Positions 44,343 through 52,155 of a stretch of DNA of 64,000 nt are shown here, piece by piece. The stretch spans positions 3,906,001-3,970,000 of the forward strand of contig NZ_CP087710.1 in the NCBI RefSeq assembly GCF_020991065.1. The letters are read 5' to 3'. A program made the position numbers and the translations under genes. Within the stretch, counting starts at the first letter, position 1; each line of letters starts with the position of its first letter. The notes below the pieces were generated by a model. It saw only the letters and a list, made by a program, of their open reading frames with translations. It had not been told where the DNA came from and made no database searches. This stretch comes from Nocardioides okcheonensis. GTDB taxonomy: Bacteria > Actinomycetota > Actinomycetes > Propionibacteriales > Nocardioidaceae.

Positions 44343-45835
44343 GCGCGGGCTCCTTCGAGCAGCTGGAGGGCGCGGCGGGTGGCCGCGGCGTTGGACAGGT
44401 GCACCTCGGCGCCGGCGGCGACCAGGGCGTCGCGCTGGGCGTCGAGGCCCTGCGGGTCGAGGTCGGTGCCGACCAGGCTGACGATGACCGGCACCGGCCG
44501 CGCGCTGCGGGCCTCGCGGATGGCGGGAGCCAGCATCGCGGCCGGGTCGGGCTCGGCGCCGTGGCCGAGCACCAGGTCGAGCAGGATGACGCCGGTCTGC
44601 GGGTCGGCGGCGGCGCGGGCGAGCTGCTCGTTGCGCAGCGTCGGGTCGATCATCGGGTGCGCGCGGCCCTGGGTGAGCGCGTCGTCGCCGAAGTCGATCA
44701 TCGTGTGGGTGTCGGTGAGCAGGTCGCCCGGCTCGGTGGAGTCGAGGCCGAGGTCGTCCGACAGCGGGATGTTGCTGCGGACCGGCCCGAGCACCTCGGT
44801 GGCCATCAGCATCGACTCGTCGCACAGCGTGCCGCCGACGAACAGCCCGCGCAGCAGCGGACCGGTCGCCGCACCGGTGTTGTCCTCGCCCGCGACCGGC
44901 CACTGCGGCGCCTCGTGCCCGAGCCGGGCCAGCACGGCCTCGGCGACGGTGGTGAGGTCGCGCTGGCCGCGACCGAGCAGGCCGAGCTCGACCGGGGTGC
45001 CCAGCGCTTCGGCGTCCTTCGCCAGCGCCTCGGCGACCTCGGGGGCCGGGGGCTTGGACACCACGACCACGAGGTCGACGTCGGGGTCGGAGTCGAGGCG
45101 GCGCAGCGCCTCGCGCGTCGAGAGCCCGCCGACGGCGGCCGACAGGTCGCGCCCGCCCACGCCGAGCGCGTGCCGCACGCCCACGCCGTCGATCCCGGCA
45201 CCGGCGTGGTGGAGGAGGACGAGGAGCTGCTGGCAGCCGGTGCCGGAGGCGGCCACGATGCCGATGCGGCCCGGGCGGGTGGTGTTGGCGAAGCCGAGCC
45301 CGACGCCGTCGATCACCGCGGTGCCGCAGTCCGGCCCCATGACGAGCGCGCCGCGGGAGGCGGCGTACGTCTTGAGCGCGACCTCCTCCTCGACCGGCAC
45401 GTTGTCGCTGAAGACCATCACGTCGCGGCCCGCCTCGACGGCGTCCATCGCCTCGACGGTCGCGCTGGCGCCGGGCACCGACACGAGCGCCACCGCGTCG
45501 GGGCCGGTGCGGCGCAGGGCGGAGCCGGTGGTGCGCGGCGGCGCGACCTCGCTGGCCCCCGACGCGGGACGGGCCGGGACGAGGGCGGCGTCGACCGCGG
45601 CCAGCGCGGTGGCGACGTCGGCGTCGTCGTCGAGGCGCAGCGCCACGACCATGTCGTTGGGGGAGGAGGCCGGCACGTCGAAGCCCATGCCGGCGAGCAC
45701 CTCGAGGTTGAGCCCGGTGGCCATCGCGACCTGGGCGGCGACCACCCCCGGGGCCGCCTGGACGGCACGACTCACCTGCAGCAGCGTCACGGAGTCGGCG
45801 TAGGCGCCGCTCCTCAGCTCGACGTGGTCCTTCAT
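44339..45835 (-). CDS. fdrA: FdrA-like (AllF) acyl-CoA synthetase-fold protein
   Basis: 498 residues from ATG 45835, with AAGGAG upstream. The N-terminus (about 1-110) is an ACT-like domain (VELRSGAYADSVTLLQVSR); the central part has the succinyl-CoA-synthetase-like fold with RIGIVAASGTGCQQ, RHALGVGGRDLSAAVGG, PDVDLVVVVSKPP and FVGGTLCDESM. This architecture is FdrA, the large subunit of oxamate carbamoyltransferase. With DUF1116 and DUF2877 subunits it would split an N-carbamoyl amide with phosphate to give carbamoyl phosphate, which yields ATP if a carbamate kinase is available. No such kinase is encoded in this window. Confidence 0.88.
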   Translation of the reverse strand: MKDHVELRSGAYADSVTLLQVSRAVQAAPGVVAAQVAMATGLNLEVLAGMGFDVPASSPNDMVVALRLDDDADVATALAAVDAALVPARPASGASEVAPPRTTGSALRRTGPDAVALVSVPGASATVEAMDAVEAGRDVMVFSDNVPVEEEVALKTYAASRGALVMGPDCGTAVIDGVGLGFANTTRPGRIGIVAASGTGCQQLLVLLHHAGAGIDGVGVRHALGVGGRDLSAAVGGLSTREALRRLDSDPDVDLVVVVSKPPAPEVAEALAKDAEALGTPVELGLLGRGQRDLTTVAEAVLARLGHEAPQWPVAGEDNTGAATGPLLRGLFVGGTLCDESMLMATEVLGPVRSNIPLSDDLGLDSTEPGDLLTDTHTMIDFGDDALTQGRAHPMIDPTLRNEQLARAAADPQTGVILLDLVLGHGAEPDPAAMLAPAIREARSARPVPVIVSLVGTDLDPQGLDAQRDALVAAGAEVHLSNAAATRRALQLLEGARA

Positions 45836-45885
45836 CGGCACTCCTTCGGGGAGATCGTGTGCGGGGGGTGTGGTGGGGACGGGTG

Positions 45886-46662
45886 TCACGCCGCGGTGGT
45901 GCCGCGGTCGCGCAGGGAGGCGAGGGCGAGGCCGGCGCCGGTCGCGAGACCGGCACCGGAGGTGGCGCCGACGTCGAGCAGGGCCGCGAGCGTGCCGGGG
46001 CCGGGAGCGGCGAGCCAGTGGGCGAGCTGGGGCAGGGCCTCGCCGTGCAGGGCGCAGTCGAGGAGGGTGCCGGAGAGCAGCGTGGTGACGGCGAGGCGGC
46101 GGCGGACCGCGCCGGAGACCGCGACGTCCTCGCGCCCGGCGGCCGCGCGGACCACCAGCCAGCCCGCGAGCACGTCGTCGCCCAGCGGCGTCAGGCCGGG
46201 GCCGCGCCCGAGCAGGGCCTCGACGTGGGCCGGGGTCAGCCGGCCGTCGACCGGCAGGTCGAGGTCGTGGCCGGTGACGACCCGGCGGGCCGGGTCGGTG
46301 ACCGGCACGTCGTCGGGCAGCGTGGTGACGCGGGTGTCGACGACGCGGGCGATGCCCAGGCGGCGACCGGCGACGACGAGCCCGCCGCCCTCGACGCGCG
46401 CCGTGACCGCGTCGGGACGGCGCGAGGCCACCTGGCCGGAGAGCGCGGACAGGTCGTCGAGGGAGGACCACAGCGCGTTCGGGACGCGGCTCGCCTTCGC
46501 CGACACCAGGCCGAGGCACCAGCCGTCGACGTCGACGTAGACCGCGGAGCCGCTGGCGTGGACCACCTCGAGGGGGCCGTCGGGGACCGCGGACAGGTGC
46601 ACCAGGACGCGGGCGGGCGCCGCCACCGGGAGGGGGGTGGAGACCGAGCCGGCGAACATCAC
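45886..46662 (-). CDS. DUF2877 protein, YlbF/AllH-like carbamoyltransferase subunit
   Basis: 258 residues from GTG 46662. TAGCGT lies seven bases before this codon, giving a leaderless start; a longer frame to 46689 would overlap the palindromic operator. GRGPGLTPLGDDVLAGWL is the DUF2877 signature, followed by LSGTLLDCALHGEALPQL. In E. coli the equivalent YlbF is the third subunit of oxamate carbamoyltransferase. First gene of the minus-strand arm, divergent from the pucR-like regulator. Confidence 0.85.
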   Translation of the reverse strand: MMFAGSVSTPLPVAAPARVLVHLSAVPDGPLEVVHASGSAVYVDVDGWCLGLVSAKASRVPNALWSSLDDLSALSGQVASRRPDAVTARVEGGGLVVAGRRLGIARVVDTRVTTLPDDVPVTDPARRVVTGHDLDLPVDGRLTPAHVEALLGRGPGLTPLGDDVLAGWLVVRAAAGREDVAVSGAVRRRLAVTTLLSGTLLDCALHGEALPQLAHWLAAPGPGTLAALLDVGATSGAGLATGAGLALASLRDRGTTAA

Positions 46663-46686
46663 CGGACAGACGCTAACGGCTCGTGG

Positions 46687-46702
46687 CACACTCGCGAATG
46701 TG
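46687..46702. promoter_or_regulatory. candidate PucR operator palindrome
   Basis: CACACTCGCGAATGTG is a 14-of-16 palindrome (CACA-N-TCGCGA-N-TGTG) between the divergent DUF2877 and PucR genes. It lies about 12 bases upstream of the DUF2877 -10 hexamer and 26 bases before the pucR GTG, so it covers both promoters. The TGTG/CACA half-sites recur before the permease gene at 49267-49314. Confidence 0.5.
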
Positions 46703-46727
46703 AGTTCCTGACAACGAAGGACAGCAA

Positions 46728-47996
46728 GTGGGCCAAGACTTGATAAGCGACCCGGAGGCCGTCGCCGCGCTGGAGCGGGCGGACGCGCTGCACACCGCCC
46801 TCACGCACATCGTGCTGGAGGGCGGTGACCTCGCGGCCATCGCCGAGGCCGTGGGCGACGCGCTCGGCTGCGGCGTCGCGTTCACCTCGACCGACGGGCG
46901 CGAGCGCGCCGCCCACCTCGGCGACGGGGACCGGGCGGCGCTGGCCAGCGCGGGACTGCTCGACCCCACCGGTCGGGTGCGCGTCGAGCGGATCGACCCG
47001 GGCGGGACGGCCGTGGGCGAGGGGCAGGCGCTGCTGCGCCGGGTCGTCGCCGCCGGCGTCGACCTCGCGCGGCTGGTGGCGCTGCGCACGGACGGCACGA
47101 TCCACTCCTCCGACGTGCACGCGCTCGAGCGCGCGGCGATCGTGGCGGCCCTGCTGGTGACCCGCGTCGAGGCGATCACGGCCGTCGAGAACAAGTACCA
47201 GGGCGACTTCCTGCGCGACGTGTTCCTCGGGCGCGCGGGCGAGGAGGACTACGTCGCCGAGCACGCGCAGGCGTTCGGCTGGGTGCTCGACCGACCCGTC
47301 GTGGTCGTCGTCGCCGTGCTCGACCCCGACGCGCTCGCCGCCCAGGGCGCCGCCGACGACCGCCGCGCGTGGCACGACCGGTTCGCCCAGGCGTGGCGGC
47401 AGGTCGCGGTGGGTGCCGACCCGACGGTCGCGTCGGTCGCCTTCAGCCGCGAGGTGGTCACGCTCGTGCCGGTCGACCCCGACGCCGGGCCGGCGGCCGC
47501 GCGGGCCGCGGTGGACCGGATGATCGAGGGGGTGCGCGGCGACCGCGGTGGCGGGCGGATCTCGTTCTCCGCCGGTGTCAGCCGCGTCGCCCGCGACGTC
47601 GGTGAGCTGCCCGAGGCGTTCCGCCAGGCGCAGCGCTCGGTCGAGATCGGTCGACGGGTGCACGGCGGCGGCTCGGTGACCCGCTTCGACCAGCTCGGCC
47701 TGCACCGCCTGCTGGCGCTGGTGCCGGACAGCGCCGAGCTGTCGGCCTTCGCCGCCGACGTGCTCGGCCCGCTCGCCGAGCGGACGCCGGAGGCCGCCGA
47801 CCTGCGCGAGACCCTGCAGGTGCTGCTCGACACGAACTTCAACGTGGCCGAGGCCGCGCGGGCGCAGTTCTTCCACTACAACACCATGCGCTACCGCGTC
47901 GGCAAGCTGCAGCGGATCCTCGGCCCCGTCGCCTCCGACCCGCACCTGCGCCTCGACGTCGCCGTCGCGCTGCGGGCGCTGGAGATCGCGGAGTGA
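46728..47996 (+). CDS. PucR family transcriptional regulator
   Basis: 422 residues from GTG 46728 with AAGGA upstream. N-terminal GAF-like sensing region (about 10-140), a central GGDEF-like CdaR domain (RISFSAGVSRVARDVGELPEAFRQAQRSVEIG), and the C-terminal PucR helix-turn-helix (NFNVAEAARAQFFHYNTMRYRVGKLQRILG). PucR proteins control purine, allantoin, pyrimidine or amino-acid catabolism in response to intermediates. It sits between the two arms of the catabolic island and is the obvious regulator of both. Followed by a repeat pair, not by another gene. Confidence 0.9.
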   Translation: MGQDLISDPEAVAALERADALHTALTHIVLEGGDLAAIAEAVGDALGCGVAFTSTDGRERAAHLGDGDRAALASAGLLDPTGRVRVERIDPGGTAVGEGQALLRRVVAAGVDLARLVALRTDGTIHSSDVHALERAAIVAALLVTRVEAITAVENKYQGDFLRDVFLGRAGEEDYVAEHAQAFGWVLDRPVVVVVAVLDPDALAAQGAADDRRAWHDRFAQAWRQVAVGADPTVASVAFSREVVTLVPVDPDAGPAAARAAVDRMIEGVRGDRGGGRISFSAGVSRVARDVGELPEAFRQAQRSVEIGRRVHGGGSVTRFDQLGLHRLLALVPDSAELSAFAADVLGPLAERTPEAADLRETLQVLLDTNFNVAEAARAQFFHYNTMRYRVGKLQRILGPVASDPHLRLDVAVALRALEIAE

Positions 47997-48016
47997 GGTC
48001 CGGCATCCTCCCCCGG

Positions 48017-48066
48017 GCGGTGCGTGAGGGGGATTTCCCGGCCCCGTCATCCCCCTCACGCACCGC
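48017..48066. repeat. 50-base palindromic repeat, copy 3
   Basis: Hairpin whose outer 18 bases pair perfectly (GCGGTGCGTGAGGGGGAT with its complement). Starts 21 bases after the pucR-like stop and lies in the gap between convergent genes. Confidence 0.85.
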
Positions 48067-48099
48067 CACTGGTGTGTCGCTGCGGCGACGCGCCCGGCA

Positions 48100-48149
48100 G
48101 CGGTGGCTGAGGAGGCTTTCGAGCTCCCGGGATCCTCCTCACGCACCGC
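48100..48149. repeat. 50-base palindromic repeat, copy 4
   Basis: Starts exactly 83 bases after copy 3, the same period as copies 1 and 2. The right arm is intact (CCTCCTCACGCACCGC); the left arm has drifted (GCGGTGGCTGAGGAGG), so this is the most decayed copy. Confidence 0.8.
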
Positions 48150-48195
48150 TCGCGGGGCAGCGCGACGAGACGGGGTGGCGGGACGGCGCGGCGGG

Positions 48196-48645
48196 TCAGA
48201 GGCGCTTCTCGTAGAAGACCCGGGTCAGCCCGTGGTCGGTCGCGCGGTGCGTCTCGACGTAGCCGATCCGCTCGTAGAGCCGCTGGTTCTCGACCATGCT
48301 CACGTGCGTGTAGAGCCGCAGGCGCGGCAGGTCGAGCGCGTGCGCGCGGTCCTCGGCGTGCGACAGGAGTGCCCGCCCGATCCCGCGGCCGTGGTGCGAC
48401 GGGTGCACCGCGACGTTGTCGAGCAGCACCGCGTCGTCCTCGGCGACGAGCAGCAGGAAGCCGACGACCTCGCCGGCGTCGAGCGCCACCCAGGCCTCGG
48501 TGGTCGCGACGGCCGCGGCGTAGTCGGCGTCCAGCGGGCCGGGGCGCTGCCCGGCCATCCGGGGGAGGTACGGCGTGTAGGCCGCGGCGGCGACCCGCTC
48601 GAGCGCCGCGACGTCGGCCGGCGTCGCCCGGCGCAGGTCGGTCAT
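48196..48645 (-). CDS. GNAT family N-acetyltransferase
   Basis: 149 residues from ATG 48645, overlapping the upstream stop (ATGA). VGFLLLVAEDDAVLLDNVAVHPSHHGRGIGRALLSHAE contains the acetyl-CoA loop HHGRGIGRAL; LYTHVSMVENQRLYERIGYVE is the C-terminal motif. Substrate unknown. It forms a two-gene operon with another acetyltransferase placed inside the catabolic island and probably not part of it. Confidence 0.88.
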   Translation of the reverse strand: MTDLRRATPADVAALERVAAAAYTPYLPRMAGQRPGPLDADYAAAVATTEAWVALDAGEVVGFLLLVAEDDAVLLDNVAVHPSHHGRGIGRALLSHAEDRAHALDLPRLRLYTHVSMVENQRLYERIGYVETHRATDHGLTRVFYEKRL

Positions 48646-49184
48646 CGCGCGCCCGGGTGCCGCACGCCGAACCACTGCTCGGCGCCGAACTCCTCGAACC
48701 GGTCGGCCTCGACGAAGCCGAGCCGGGCGGCCAGCCGCCGCGAGGCCGCGTTGGCGGTCTGGGTGCACAGCACGACCGGCTCGTCGAAGCGCGCGTCCGC
48801 CCAGGCGAGGACCGCCGTGCCGGCCTCGGTCGCGAAGCCCTGTCCCCAGGCCGAGGTCGGTGTGACGTAGCTGAGCTCGAGCTCGCCCCCGTCGGGCGTG
48901 ACCCGCCCCGGCCGCGCCGGGTCGCGACGGGAGATGCCGAACCAGCCCGCGACGCGTCCGTCGTGCTCGACGACGAACTGGCCCGGCCGGTCGGCGGGCG
49001 TCCCGGGCATCTCCGCGTCGAGCGTGGCGCGGTCGCGGCCGCCGCCGGTGAAGCGGTTGACCACCGGGTCGCTGCCGAGGTCGAGGAACGCGTCGCGGTC
49101 GCGCGGCGCCGGTGGGCGCAGCAGCAGCCGCTCGGTGCGGATCGGGGCCGGCGGCCAGTCGTCGACCGTGAGAGGCAGCGCCAT
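48642..49184 (-). CDS. RimJ/RimL-type GNAT acetyltransferase
   Basis: 180 residues from ATG 49184; TACCCT seven bases upstream supports this start over ATG 49202. RTERLLLRPPAPRDRDAFLDL, AGWFGISRR, ELELSYVTPTSAWGQGFATEA (acetyl-CoA loop) and NAASRRLAARLGFVEAD are typical of the RimJ/RimL branch, which acetylates N-termini or small amines. First gene of a two-gene minus-strand operon. Confidence 0.88.
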   Translation of the reverse strand: MALPLTVDDWPPAPIRTERLLLRPPAPRDRDAFLDLGSDPVVNRFTGGGRDRATLDAEMPGTPADRPGQFVVEHDGRVAGWFGISRRDPARPGRVTPDGGELELSYVTPTSAWGQGFATEAGTAVLAWADARFDEPVVLCTQTANAASRRLAARLGFVEADRFEEFGAEQWFGVRHPGAR

Positions 49185-49266
49185 GCAGGGGAGGGTAGCC
49201 ACGCGGTCGAACCGCCCGAGAAGTTGCCATCACAACCGGCGTTCCTTCGGCGGATGTCGCCAGTGA

Positions 49267-49314
49267 GGGTGTGTGATGTGGCGCACTAGTTTGAGGGATC
49301 TCGGGCACACACCC
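49267..49314 (+). promoter_or_regulatory. permease promoter with flanking inverted repeat
   Basis: GGGTGTGTG (49267-49275) and CACACACCC (49306-49314) are perfect inverted arms, 30 bases apart, around a -10-like TAGTTT (49287-49292). The left arm occupies the -35 region. The half-sites resemble the TGTG/CACA arms at 46687-46702, so a PucR-type regulator may bind here and control the NCS2-hydroxylase operon. Confidence 0.5.
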
Positions 49315-49346
49315 CTGCGAATCCGCTGCGAAACCTGGAGGCCTGC

Positions 49347-50771
49347 ATGTCGATGTTCAAGTGGGACGTGGTCGATCCCGCTCCCGGCGAGGCGGTGCTC
49401 CCGCACCAGCGGCTGCCGTGGGGCAAGACGATCGGGCTCGGCGCCCAGCACGTGGTCGCCATGTTCGGCGCCACCTTCGTGTTCCCCCTCGTCATGGGGC
49501 TCGACGCCAACCTGGCGATCATGTTCTCGGGCCTGTGCACGATCCTGTTCCTGCTCATCGTCCAGAACCGCGTGCCGAGCTACCTCGGCACCAGCGCGTC
49601 GTTCGTGGCGTCCGTCGCGGCGATCCGCGCCCTCGACTCGGGCAACGACTCCTCCTACGTCACCGGCGCGATCCTCGTCGGCGGCCTCGTGCTCGCCGCG
49701 GTCGGCGTGCTGGTCCACTTCGCCGGCGCCCAGCTGATCCACCGCCTGCTGCCGCCCGCCGTCACCGGCGCGGTCGTCATGCTGATCGGCTTCAACCTGG
49801 CCCCGGTCGTGGCGGGCGTCTACTGGCCCCAGGACCAGTGGATCGCGCTGCTCACCGCGGCCTTCATGGTCTTCGCGTCCGTCGCGCTGCCCGGCTTCTG
49901 GTCGCGGATCGCGGTCTTCCTGGCGCTGATCTTCGGCTACGTCCTGTCCTTCGTGGCCGACAAGGTGTTCGGCCCGATCACCTCCGTCCTCGGCGGCGCC
50001 ACCGAGGCCACCGAGCACGACCGCGTCTCCTGGGCCGGCGTCCAGGCGGCCGACTGGATCGGGCTCCCGAGCGGCACCCTCGCGGACGGCGTCTCCGTCG
50101 TGCACGCCCCGTCGTTCTCGCTGACCGCGATCCTCCTCGTCCTGCCCGGCGTCATCGCGCTCGTCGCGGAGAACACCGGCCACGTCAAGGCCGTCGCGGA
50201 GATGACCGGGGAGAACCTCGACCCCTACATGGGCCGCGCCATCGGTGCCGACGGCATCGCCACCGCCTTCGCCAGCGCGTTCGGCGGCTCGCCCACGACG
50301 ACCTACGCCGAGAACATCGGCGTCATGGGCGCCACCCGCGTCTACTCGTCCGCCGCCTACTACGTCGCCGCGCTCGTGGCGATCCTGCTGGGCCTGTGCC
50401 CGAAGTTCGGCGCCATCGTCAACGCCACCCCCGGAGGCGTCCTCGGCGGCATCACGGTGGTCCTCTACGGGATGATCGGACTGGTGGGTGCGAAGATCTG
50501 GGTGGAGAACGGCATCGACTTCGGCAACCCGGTCAACATGGTCGGCCTGGCCGCCGGCCTGATCGCCGGCATCGGCGGCGTCACGCTCACCTTCGGCGAC
50601 GACTTCGAGCTCGGCGGCATCGCCCTCGGCACGATCCTGGTCATCGCCTTCTTCCACATGGTCAAGGGCCGCGGGGGGCACGGTGCCGGCACCGTGACCC
50701 GCAACCTGAGCCACCCCGACTACGACGGCGGCGTCGACGACGCGGCCTCTGGAGGCACCACCACCCGATGA
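49347..50771 (+). CDS. NCS2 nucleobase permease, pyrimidine (UraA/RutG)-like
   Basis: 474 residues, about 12-14 membrane segments. Conserved NCS2 features: QHVVAMFGATFVFPLVMG, ENTGHVKAVAEMTG and the signature GGSPTTTYAENIGVMGATRVYS. The ENIG form with TTTYAEN is that of uracil-type members, whereas xanthine and urate permeases carry QNNG. Import of uracil, thymine or a related ring by proton symport is therefore more likely than of a purine. CTGGAGG precedes the ATG. First gene of a six-gene operon; its stop overlaps the next ATG. Confidence 0.88.
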   Translation: MSMFKWDVVDPAPGEAVLPHQRLPWGKTIGLGAQHVVAMFGATFVFPLVMGLDANLAIMFSGLCTILFLLIVQNRVPSYLGTSASFVASVAAIRALDSGNDSSYVTGAILVGGLVLAAVGVLVHFAGAQLIHRLLPPAVTGAVVMLIGFNLAPVVAGVYWPQDQWIALLTAAFMVFASVALPGFWSRIAVFLALIFGYVLSFVADKVFGPITSVLGGATEATEHDRVSWAGVQAADWIGLPSGTLADGVSVVHAPSFSLTAILLVLPGVIALVAENTGHVKAVAEMTGENLDPYMGRAIGADGIATAFASAFGGSPTTTYAENIGVMGATRVYSSAAYYVAALVAILLGLCPKFGAIVNATPGGVLGGITVVLYGMIGLVGAKIWVENGIDFGNPVNMVGLAAGLIAGIGGVTLTFGDDFELGGIALGTILVIAFFHMVKGRGGHGAGTVTRNLSHPDYDGGVDDAASGGTTTR

Positions 50772-51634
50772 AGCCCGCACCCTTCGCCTACCTGCGACCG
50801 ACCGGTCTCGAGGAAGCCCTCGCGGCCCTCGCGAAGGAGCCGGGGGCGAAGGTGCTGGCCGGCGGTCAGTCCCTGGTCCCGCTGCTCTCCATGCGGCTGG
50901 CCGCGCCCTCGATGCTCATCGACATCAACGCCCTGCCGGACCTCGGCCACGTCACCGCCTCCCGCGAGGGGGACGGGGCCGGGGTCCGGGTCGGGGCCCT
51001 CGCCCGGCACGCCCACGTGCTCGCCGACACCGCGGCGGGCGAGGTCCAGCCGCTGCTCGCGCTGGCCCTGTCCCACGTCGCGCACCCGACGATCCGCAAC
51101 CGCGGCACCACCGTCGGCTCGCTGGTGCACGCCGACGCTGCCGCCGAGATGCCGATGGTGCTGCGCCTGCTGGAGGGCTCGGTCGACGTCGCGTCGGTGC
51201 GCGGACGTCGTACGATCCCGGCCGCCGAGCTCTTCGCCGGCCCGCTCGAGTCGACGCTGGCCCACGACGAGATCGCCGTCGAGGCGTTCTTCCCGGCCCT
51301 GCCCGCCACCGCGGGCGTGGCCTTCCAGGAGATCGCCCGCCGCCACGGCGACTACGCCCTCGTCGGGGTGGCCGCGGTCGTCGAGCTCGACGGCGACACC
51401 GTCGCCCGGGCCCGGATGGGCTTCGTGTCGGTCAGTGACGTGCCGGTCGTCGTCGACGTCACCGACGCCCTCGACGACCCCGCCGCGAAGGCGCTGGCCG
51501 AGCTCGAGCCGGCCGAGGACATCCATGCGACCGCCGCCTACCGCGCGCACCTGGTGAAGGTGCTCGCCCCCCGTGTCCTGGCGGCCGCGACCGACCACGC
51601 CCGCACCCGGGCAGGAGAGGTGACCCCCGCATGA
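50768..51634 (+). CDS. molybdenum hydroxylase, FAD-binding subunit
   Basis: 288 residues, normal for the medium (CoxM/XdhB) subunit. AGGQSLVPLLSMRLA and HPTIRNRGTTVGSLVHADAAAEMP are the two FAD-binding motifs of the CO-dehydrogenase/xanthine-dehydrogenase medium chain. It passes electrons from the iron-sulfur subunit to the final acceptor. ATG overlaps the permease stop and the end overlaps the next ATG. Confidence 0.93.
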   Translation: MKPAPFAYLRPTGLEEALAALAKEPGAKVLAGGQSLVPLLSMRLAAPSMLIDINALPDLGHVTASREGDGAGVRVGALARHAHVLADTAAGEVQPLLALALSHVAHPTIRNRGTTVGSLVHADAAAEMPMVLRLLEGSVDVASVRGRRTIPAAELFAGPLESTLAHDEIAVEAFFPALPATAGVAFQEIARRHGDYALVGVAAVVELDGDTVARARMGFVSVSDVPVVVDVTDALDDPAAKALAELEPAEDIHATAAYRAHLVKVLAPRVLAAATDHARTRAGEVTPA

Positions 51635-52155
51635 CCACCGAGACCACGGAGCAGCTCCACGACGTGCGCCTGCACGTCAACGGCGCGGTCCACGAGGTCC
51701 GGGTGCCCGCGCGGCGCCTGCTGTCCGACGCGATCCGCCACGACTGCGGCCTCACCGGCACCCACGTCGGCTGCGAGCACGGCGTCTGCGGCGCGTGCAC
51801 CGTCCTCGTCGACGGCGCGCCGGTGCGCTCGTGCCTGATGTTCGCGGTCTCGGCGGTCGACGCCGAGATCACGACGGTCGAGGGCCTCACCGAGGACGAC
51901 GGCACCGACCGCGGCCGGCTGAGCCCGGTCCAGCAGGCGTTCTCCGACTGCCACGGCCTCCAGTGCGGCTTCTGCACCCCCGGCTTCCTGACCACCATCA
52001 CCGCCGGCCTGCGCGAGAACCCCGAGCCCACCGAGGACGAGGCCCGCGAGATGATCGCCGGCAACCTGTGCCGCTGCACCGGCTACCAGAACATCGTGAA
52101 GTCGGTGCTGCGGGCAGCCGAGATCACCGCCGAGCGCGAGGAGGGGTCCGCGTGA
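51631..52155 (+). CDS. molybdenum hydroxylase, 2Fe-2S subunit
   Basis: 174 residues with all eight cluster cysteines: CEHGVCGACTVLVDG with a further Cys in VRSCLM (plant-type cluster), and CGFCTPGF and LCRCTGYQNI (second, alpha-helical cluster). Relays electrons from the Mo centre to FAD. Coupled to both neighbours by four-base overlaps. Confidence 0.95.
   Translation: MTTETTEQLHDVRLHVNGAVHEVRVPARRLLSDAIRHDCGLTGTHVGCEHGVCGACTVLVDGAPVRSCLMFAVSAVDAEITTVEGLTEDDGTDRGRLSPVQQAFSDCHGLQCGFCTPGFLTTITAGLRENPEPTEDEAREMIAGNLCRCTGYQNIVKSVLRAAEITAEREEGSA

Noticed and set aside
49361..51634. A single large plus-strand protein covering permease and FAD subunit
   Set aside because: The first part is a shadow frame of the permease; the real FAD subunit begins at ATG 50768 with an ATGA overlap.
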